Assembly: GCA_022592435.1 (NCBI GenBank)
Contig: JABYQS010000848.1
Span: 1-12,215 of the forward strand
Direction of reading: 5' to 3'
Length of the DNA stretch: 12,215 nucleotides
Source: Cerioporus squamosus
Taxonomy: Eukaryota > Basidiomycota > Agaricomycetes > Polyporales > Polyporaceae
In this document: positions 8,158 through 12,215 of the stretch, piece by piece
Position numbering within the stretch: position 1 is the stretch's first letter
Layout of the letters: each line of letters opens with the position of its first letter
Position numbers and translations under genes: made by a program
The notes under the pieces: model-generated
The model's database searches: none
What the model was told of the DNA's origin: nothing
Seen by the model: only the letters and a program-made list of their open reading frames with translations

Positions 8158-8214
8158 CTGGACCTTCACACAACGCTGTGCACGATGATTAGCAGAAGCG
8201 TATGATCCCAAGGC

Positions 8215-9510
8215 AGTCGAGGTACGTCTTCTTCGATCTCGGGCTGCGAAGCTTTCGCTGACTATTCTGCGGCCGCCCACGTCTCTTTTGTTACCAGAAG
8301 AGACCGGACTTACCTGATGTGGTGCGTTCTCCCTCAAGTCAGCACCTCCCGAAGACCGAATACTTGGAGTCGCCGCCTAAAATTGCCGGAGGTCTAGAGC
8401 TCTGAGCGTGTTCGCGCAAGCCAGAGGTTCGTGCGCACATACATTTCAGGCAGAGTCTTGTGCTGACGTGTACTTCTGACGGTGTCCAGACAGATCTAAC
8501 GAGCGCATCAGTCACCATGCTCCCAGCGCAGGACAACACGAGGTGTATTGTCTCGCTGCAATCATCCCAGCGTCGCTGTCCCTGAGTCTCCTTACAGCCC
8601 CCAGATGTCCCAGAACAAACTCTTCGCCCAGTATCGAAGCGCGTTCACCTCGAGCCACGCTCCCGACCGACATCTTCAATCCTGGAGTTGTCCCCAGCTC
8701 CCAAGCCATCCTGCACGTCGCCGGTACTCGCGATCACCTCTCAAGAGTCCCCAAGACCATTCTGAGCCAGAACGTACGCAGACTATCACTTACCTGACAG
8801 TGAACATTCGATCCCCGCCTGTCACCTATCACCGCCAGCATGTCAGAGTGCGCGCCGCGAAGCCTTCAATGTCGCCAAGTAAGTGTATGGTGTCCCGGGT
8901 ACGCGTCGTCTTTGCAGCGAGCTCACAAGTTTACAAAAGCGGAAAGACTAGCGTGTAGCATGAGGACAGGGAGACGACGACGACGAGGGCGTGGCGGTGG
9001 TAGAGTCTCGACAGACGAGAGCTGCACTCCCGGGAGACATCCTCGCTCCCGGAGTTGTCCGCAGCTGTGGTGCTCCCCTCCACGTCTCCAGCACGCGCAA
9101 TTGCCACCCAAGAGCTTCTAAAGCGAGTTCAAGCGACAGAAAATGCTTACCTGACGTTCGCCGCCGCCAGCGTGTCCATACGCGCACTCCAAAGTCTTCG
9201 ATGTCGCCAAGCAGGTCTACAGAGTCCAGGTACGCGATTTCTTCGCAGTGAAGCAGACAGCGGAATCACAAGATTTCATAAGCAACCAGGCTAGCGTGTA
9301 GAAGGAGGAGAGCGAGGCATCGAGGAGCAGGACGGCAAGATGGTGGTGGAAGGGAGGGAGAGCCGGCGCGCGCCGCGGTTCGCCAAGTGCAGACAGGCGC
9401 CCATGCCTCGGAACTTGCCCGGGCTCGTCGGCTATGGTTTCGATGCTCTTCGTCTTGTCCTTGCTCTGCGCGCAGTCGGTAGATAGTGCATGTACTACGC
9501 TTTTCTCTAT
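8215..9510 (-). repeat. Minus-strand tandem array of exon-intron modules
   Basis: Reading the minus strand, a unit of about 345-357 bp recurs. Landmarks: CTACACGCTAG (near 9290 and 8947), an AAG acceptor followed by an ACGTACC-like start of exon (three sites, about 9255, 8915 and 8250), TTGGCGACAT encoding LLGDIE (copies near 9210 and 8875), CAG|GTAAG donors (introns start at 9150, 8793 and 8313), and ACAACTCC-GGA encoding TTPG (near 9060 and 8695). The best copy (8945-9290) encodes YLDSVDLLGDIEDFGVRVW before the donor and then LRTTPGARMSPGSAALVC after the intron. The second copy (about 8600-8940) has LLGDIEGF with a frameshift and stop, then LGTTPGLKMSVGS. The flanking copies, 9291-9510 and 8215-8320, are partial. 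Whether any copy is expressed is unknown. Confidence 0.6.
8948..9260 (-). pseudogene. Best-preserved module of the minus array, likely gene fragment
   Basis: Candidate exon from an AAG acceptor near 9255 to the donor at 9150, then a 33-nt in-frame intron or read-through (CTTTAG acceptor), then an open frame to TAG at 8948. The first exon reads CEEIAYLDSVDLLGDIEDF and ends in Trp/Arg-rich WTRWRRRTS. The second reads ALGWQLRVLETWRGAPQL, then TTPGARMSPGS, then a Ser-rich tail (TPSSSSSPCPHATR). No start ATG is found in frame ahead of the first exon. A weak resemblance of the first exon to a helix of the MLKL-NTD domain encoded at 11313-11582 (L-x-x-L/V, D/E-x-x-x-F spacing) was noticed but is not strong enough to name it. 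Confidence 0.3.
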
Positions 9511-9643
9511 ACACTACCGTCCCTCTCGCTCATGCGAATTTGCTGCCGATTTAGCCCATTGTATGACTTGTTCTCAAGTGTGCGACTGGCCCGAGCATTC
9601 AGGCTTCGACGTTCTGAGCGAAGTCAGGTGGAAAAGGGGTTAG
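9434..9643 (+). CDS. Small Cys-containing ORF with signal-peptide-like start
   Basis: A 69-residue frame starts MVSMLFVLSLLCAQSVDSA, a good secretory signal pattern (hydrophobic core, small residues before a likely cut). The remaining 50 residues hold five cysteines (after the predicted cut: C1, then SCEF, HCMTCSQVC) and end VRWKRG. The size and Cys content fit a small secreted protein of the kind common in fungi, but nothing identifies a family. It lies on the strand opposite the partial copy at the top of the minus-strand array, has no recognised promoter, and TCG|GTAGAT at about 9478 could be an intron donor, so the full frame may not be what is translated. Low confidence. Confidence 0.25.
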   Translation: MVSMLFVLSLLCAQSVDSACTTLFSIHYRPSRSCEFAADLAHCMTCSQVCDWPEHSGFDVLSEVRWKRG

Positions 9644-9760
9644 CTAGACGCAGAAAGGTCAGTAGTGCTCGTACAAGCAGCCGGACGAAGACCCACCTCC
9701 TCCGGGGCTCCTCGAGACTCTCTACGATCCTGCAGAACACTCCCGACGAGGCACACGATG

Positions 9761-9850
9761 AAGAGAACGTGTCCTGCGTCTCTATACACCCCCTACAGTG
9801 CTAAAGAACACGTCCTACTGCTCTATACACCCCCTATAGCGTCCTAAGAA
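9761..9850 (+). repeat. Two-copy direct repeat of about 42 bp
   Basis: The pattern AAGARAACRYGTCCTRC-G followed by CTCTATACACCCCCTAYAG and a short CTAA-containing end occurs twice in a row (CTCTATACACCCCCTA at 9780 and 9821, 41 bp apart), then breaks off after a third AAGAACA. It lies just upstream of a CT-rich tract and could be a duplicated regulatory element or simple tandem repeat. Confidence 0.8.
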
Positions 9851-9889
9851 CAGCGATCGATCTGGGGATCTCTCCCCGGCAACCGCGAG

Positions 9890-10090
9890 CCAGACGCCCT
9901 CTCCCAGTCTTGCCGTCTTCCTCCGCCTTCCCAGATGCTGTCTCCCGGCTCCAAGTCTTGCTGTCTCTCCACCGCTGTCCCTCCCCGCTGCCCTCTCGTC
10001 TTCTCGTCGTTTCTTCTGCACATCTCTCTTCCTACTGCCGCTCTCTGGATTCTTTGTCGACACTTCTCTCCTGCTGTCTCCTTCCCGGCT
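9890..10090 (+). promoter_or_regulatory. CT-rich tract, promoter-like
   Basis: About 200 bp strongly biased to C and T on the plus strand (runs such as CTCTCTTCCTACTGCC and TTCTCTCCTGCTGTCTCC). Such pyrimidine tracts often precede transcription starts in filamentous fungi. It stands immediately before the duplicated spliced module at 10085-10580, suggesting plus-strand transcription into that module. A 79-codon frame from 9935 crosses the tract, but its Ser/Pro/Leu content is what CT-rich DNA gives by chance. Confidence 0.35.
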
Positions 10091-10310
10091 TCGACCGCGA
10101 ACACTCGGCCTTTCGGAGTGCTGAACCTAGGCGGCAAGTCGGGACTAACCTACCAGCGAAGCATACAGAGTTAGCAAGAGCCGGCTGCGACGTTGCATGT
10201 GGTACGTACTCCATCTGTCTGAACTGCGAGCAAGCCAGCCTGTGCTGTGTCACTTCTCCTGCTTGTGTCAGTTCGTACTTCTGGCTCTCTGACGTTCTCA
10301 GCTCTGCGTA
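10085..10310 (+). repeat. Duplicated spliced module, copy D1
   Basis: Shares with D2, about 300 bp on, the block TTYGACCRCGAACACTCGGCC (D1 ends at 10110, D2 at 10414), TGGTACGTACTCYRTCTGTC (intron donor at 10202 in D1 and 10496 in D2) and GTCAGCCTGTG-like sequence inside the intron. The D1 intron would be 10202-10271 (GTACGT donor, GTCTGAACT branch-like, GTGTCAG acceptor, 70 nt). The short peptides read across the splice differ completely between D1 and D2, so it may be a non-coding transcript or a decayed gene. Confidence 0.6.
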
Positions 10311-10399
10311 TGTTTAGCCTAGCTCTCCTACTAACCTTCTCGACGTGTCCTCTGTCGGCCTCTCGCGACCTCCTTCAAGTTCGGACTTCTGAGCTTTGA
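10310..10399 (+). CDS. 29-residue ORF resembling a signal peptide
   Basis: Starts MFSLALLLTFSTCPLSASRD and stops after 29 residues at 10399. The hydrophobic core and Ala/Ser cut site are textbook for a secretory leader, but almost nothing follows it. It could be the first exon of a spliced secreted protein continuing into D2, a secreted micropeptide, or chance in CT-rich DNA. It lies in the exon after the D1 intron. No donor in it is convincing. Confidence 0.18.
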   Translation: MFSLALLLTFSTCPLSASRDLLQVRTSEL

Positions 10400-10600
10400 C
10401 CACGAACACTCGGCCCATCCAAGCATGCTGGAGTTGCGAGGAAGGCCGACATAGACCTGTGAAGACTTAGGTAGGAGGAGGATGAACGGCTTCTGGTACG
10501 TACTCTGTCTGTCCCAAACGCGAGCTTGACTGGGTCAGCCTGTGTGCTGCGACCAGCCATGTATCTTCTCCTTGCAGCGCGCGTGTCTGCATGTGTCGCA
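10388..10600 (+). repeat. Duplicated spliced module, copy D2
   Basis: Second copy. Its intron would be 10496-10577 (GTACGT donor, GCTTGACTGG branch site, CCTTGCAG acceptor, 82 nt), better defined than that of D1. An ATG at 10482 gives MNGF up to the donor and, after splicing, about 24 more residues (ARVCMCRRAQV onward) before TGA. This peptide has no counterpart in D1, so coding is doubtful. Confidence 0.55.
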
Positions 10601-10710
10601 GAGCGCAAGTCTTGACATCCATGGCTCCGGACGCGGTGTCTTTGACATGATGTATTTGTTCTATGCACTACAAGTCCGGTGCACACACTACGCGTGCACA
10701 CACTGAGTAC

Positions 10711-11791
10711 TTAGCTATGAGTCACACGCATCGAGAAGTCCGCGCAACAAAATATATTTCGTTGATCTACTACATCCCGGCTGCGTACCCTACGCTCACA
10801 CGTCGAAAGCCAGAAGCCGGCACTCATCGCCCTCGGGGTCGACGACCGAGACAGGTGGGCACCTTCGACGACGGTGTCCTCGATGCTCTCCCGCTCGACC
10901 TCGACCTCGAGGGCCCGCTGCAGCGTCTTGATCGCCTCGGGCATCTCGTCCCGGCTGACCTGCAGGATGCGGATCATCTCCGCGTCGTTGTTCGCCTGCA
11001 GTGCGCTCCGCATGAGCTGCCGCAGGTCCTGCGCGTCGTACACCGCGTCGCGCTCGTTCTGCCGCGCCGTCACCGCCTGCAGCTGCGCGAGAACTTGCCC
11101 GTCCAGCGGCGCGGGCTCCATCGTCAGCAGCAGCGACCCCGCTGGAGGCTCGAGAGCGCGCTGCTGGGTGTGGCTGATCGAGTCCAGGATCGCCTGTGTG
11201 TCCTGCTGCCGCTGCCGCTCCGCCGCGAGCACCTGCTTGAGGATCCGGATCTGGATCGACGTCTGTTTCGGGTGTGTCAGTGCAAGAGCCGCGTGACGAG
11301 GAGACGACGCACGTTGAACATGCCCAGTGCATCCGTGAGGCTGCTGTGGCACCCGGCCAGTGCCCGCTGGATCTCGTCCCGCTGCAGGTACCGCTTGATG
11401 AACGGCCGGTGGCTCTGCTTGCTCAGGAACCGGTGCACCTCCTTGTAGGACTCGACGAGCCGCACGAGCGGCGGGTGCAGCTCCACGCCGACCTCGTCGC
11501 CCGCCTCCGCGATCTCCTCGCGGATCGACATGAGCACGGTCGCGCAGCGCTCCGTCAGCCGGAGGCACGCCAAGCGGTTGATCTGCGCGCGGGTGAGTAC
11601 GCAAAGCGAGATGAGCACGCAAGACTTACGTCGACGAGCTGGAGGGCATCCCAGATGTTCAGCAGCGTCCGCGCCGCCTCCTCGAGACCCACGATCGGCG
11701 CGAACTTGAGCACGTCGACGCTCACTTCGAGGAGCTCGTGCACGACTTCGCCAGCCGTGCCGAGCACGTTCACCGCGGCTTCCGCGACGCG
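10711..11791 (-). CDS. MLKL-NTD/HeLo-like four-helix domain protein, kinase-less, 5' end unresolved
   Basis: Three exons are clear: 11791-11630, 11582-11313 and 11262-10711, separated by introns of 47 nt (GTAAGT donor) and 50 nt (GTGCGT donor, CTGACAC branch site), all phase 0. The visible protein is about 326 residues. Residues 1-145 carry the motifs LKFAPIVGLEEAARTLLNIW, INRLACLRLTERCATVL, HRPFIKRYLQRDEI and CHSSLTDALGMF, which I recognise as the helical N-terminal domain of Agaricomycete proteins annotated as MLKL-NTD-like. In animals and in fungal HeLo proteins related bundles attack membranes in cell death. Residues 150-270 are a long helical region ending RDEMPEAIKTLQRALEVEVE, which in relatives links to a protein kinase. 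No kinase motif follows. The exon at 11791 starts after a CTGAC...TTCCAG acceptor, so at least one upstream exon is missing from this model. The last 40 residues are low in pattern; see findings. Confidence 0.8.
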
Positions 11792-12215
11792 CTGGAAGGA
11801 GCATGTCAGCGATACGAGACATTGAGCAGGGAGTGGACCCAATAACGAGAAATCACGAATTTTGTATACAAGCGCTGCACGCGAGCATGACAGCACAGCC
11901 AACACGGCAACACTGTAACTGCGCAGCTGTGCTATGGCAACGCTGAAGTCTTCCACAAGATCAACGCGGAAGCAAGAAAGAGGCACTCGACCGCAACCGA
12001 GAGAACACAGTCGCTGCACGCGCAGCGCAGCGCGGACTATCCGGAAGGAACTAGCCAGAGCGACGACGTCGGACGTCGCTACACCTCCCACGCTTCTCTC
12101 AAATCAAGCATGACGAAGTGACCCTGACTGGCAGCAGCCCATGATGAGCAAATACCAAGCTGGGTCACTGCACGGAGACACGGCGCGATTTGCAACTCAT
12201 TCAACTTCCGGTCTC
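11792..12215 (-). other. Upstream region and unresolved first exon(s) of the MLKL-NTD-like gene
   Basis: The acceptor at 11794-11792 requires a phase-0 donor upstream on the minus strand, but no clear exon is seen. Candidates are an ATG at 12108 (MLDLREAWE then GTGTAG in phase 0, giving a long 290-nt intron) and an ATG at 12142 that opens MGCCQSGSLRHA before a stop. The frame of the first visible exon stays open upstream to about 12091 but has no ATG there. No other gene was found. Confidence 0.4.

Noticed and set aside
8140..8165. tRNA B-box-like GATTCGAATGC
   Set aside because: No matching A box or cloverleaf arms at the right spacing on either strand.
7471..8205. 244-codon plus-strand open frame
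   Set aside because: No ordered or conserved-looking segments, overlapping frames on both strands are equally open, and the minus strand carries better splice signals here.
2283..10600. Transposable element explanation for the repeats
   Set aside because: No terminal repeats, target-site duplications, reverse transcriptase, integrase or transposase motifs were seen; the copies are local, in tandem and contain splice sites.
11277..11822. Start of the death-domain gene at the ATG at 11822
   Set aside because: That frame differs from the frame of the first recognisable domain exon and would need loss of its conserved helices; the acceptor at 11792 with its CTGAC branch site points to an upstream exon instead.

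Overview
The window looks like nuclear DNA of a filamentous basidiomycete, probably an Agaricomycete. It is GC-rich, with short spliceosomal introns (about 34-76 nt, GTRAGT/GTACGT donors, CTNAC-like branch sites, CAG/AAG acceptors), CT-rich promoter-like tracts, and one protein whose closest relatives I know are Agaricomycete proteins. I see no bacterial gene structure, tRNA, rRNA, CRISPR array or transposon coding domain.

Layout. 1-1056: no supportable gene. 1057-1712 (-): unrecognised Ser-rich gene of two exons with a TATA box at 1854-1860. 1861-2280: GC-rich, undecided. 2283-4290 (+): three degenerate tandem copies (A, B, C) of a spliced module of about 0.8 kb. 4569-5280 (-): six-exon model of a small protein with a coiled-coil-like N-terminus. 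5281-6120: nothing firm. 6121-6728 (+): unrecognised gene ending in a (GAGGAC)7 acidic tail. 6883-7694: short spliced models on both strands that overlap and partly exclude one another. 7700-8200: one candidate minus exon. 8200-9510 (-): second degenerate tandem array, with a repeated exon of the type L-L-G-D-I-E-x-F and a repeated TTPG segment. 9434-9643: small ORF with a signal-peptide-like start. 9761-9850: two-copy direct repeat. 9890-10090: CT-rich tract. 10085-10580 (+): third duplicated spliced module. 10711-11791 (-): the one confident gene.

The confident gene encodes the N-terminal four-helix domain of the MLKL-NTD/HeLo-like type and the following helical segment that in many Agaricomycete proteins leads into a protein kinase. 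Here the reading frame ends before any kinase motif, so it appears to be a kinase-less or truncated member. Its 5' exon(s) are not resolved.

The most notable feature is the co-occurrence, within 12 kb, of three separate tandem duplications of short intron-bearing modules next to a cell-death-type domain gene. This suggests a fast-evolving accessory locus, but no functional link between the parts can be shown from sequence. Apart from the 10711-11791 gene, all gene models are tentative because they rest on splice signals and open frames without a recognised family.
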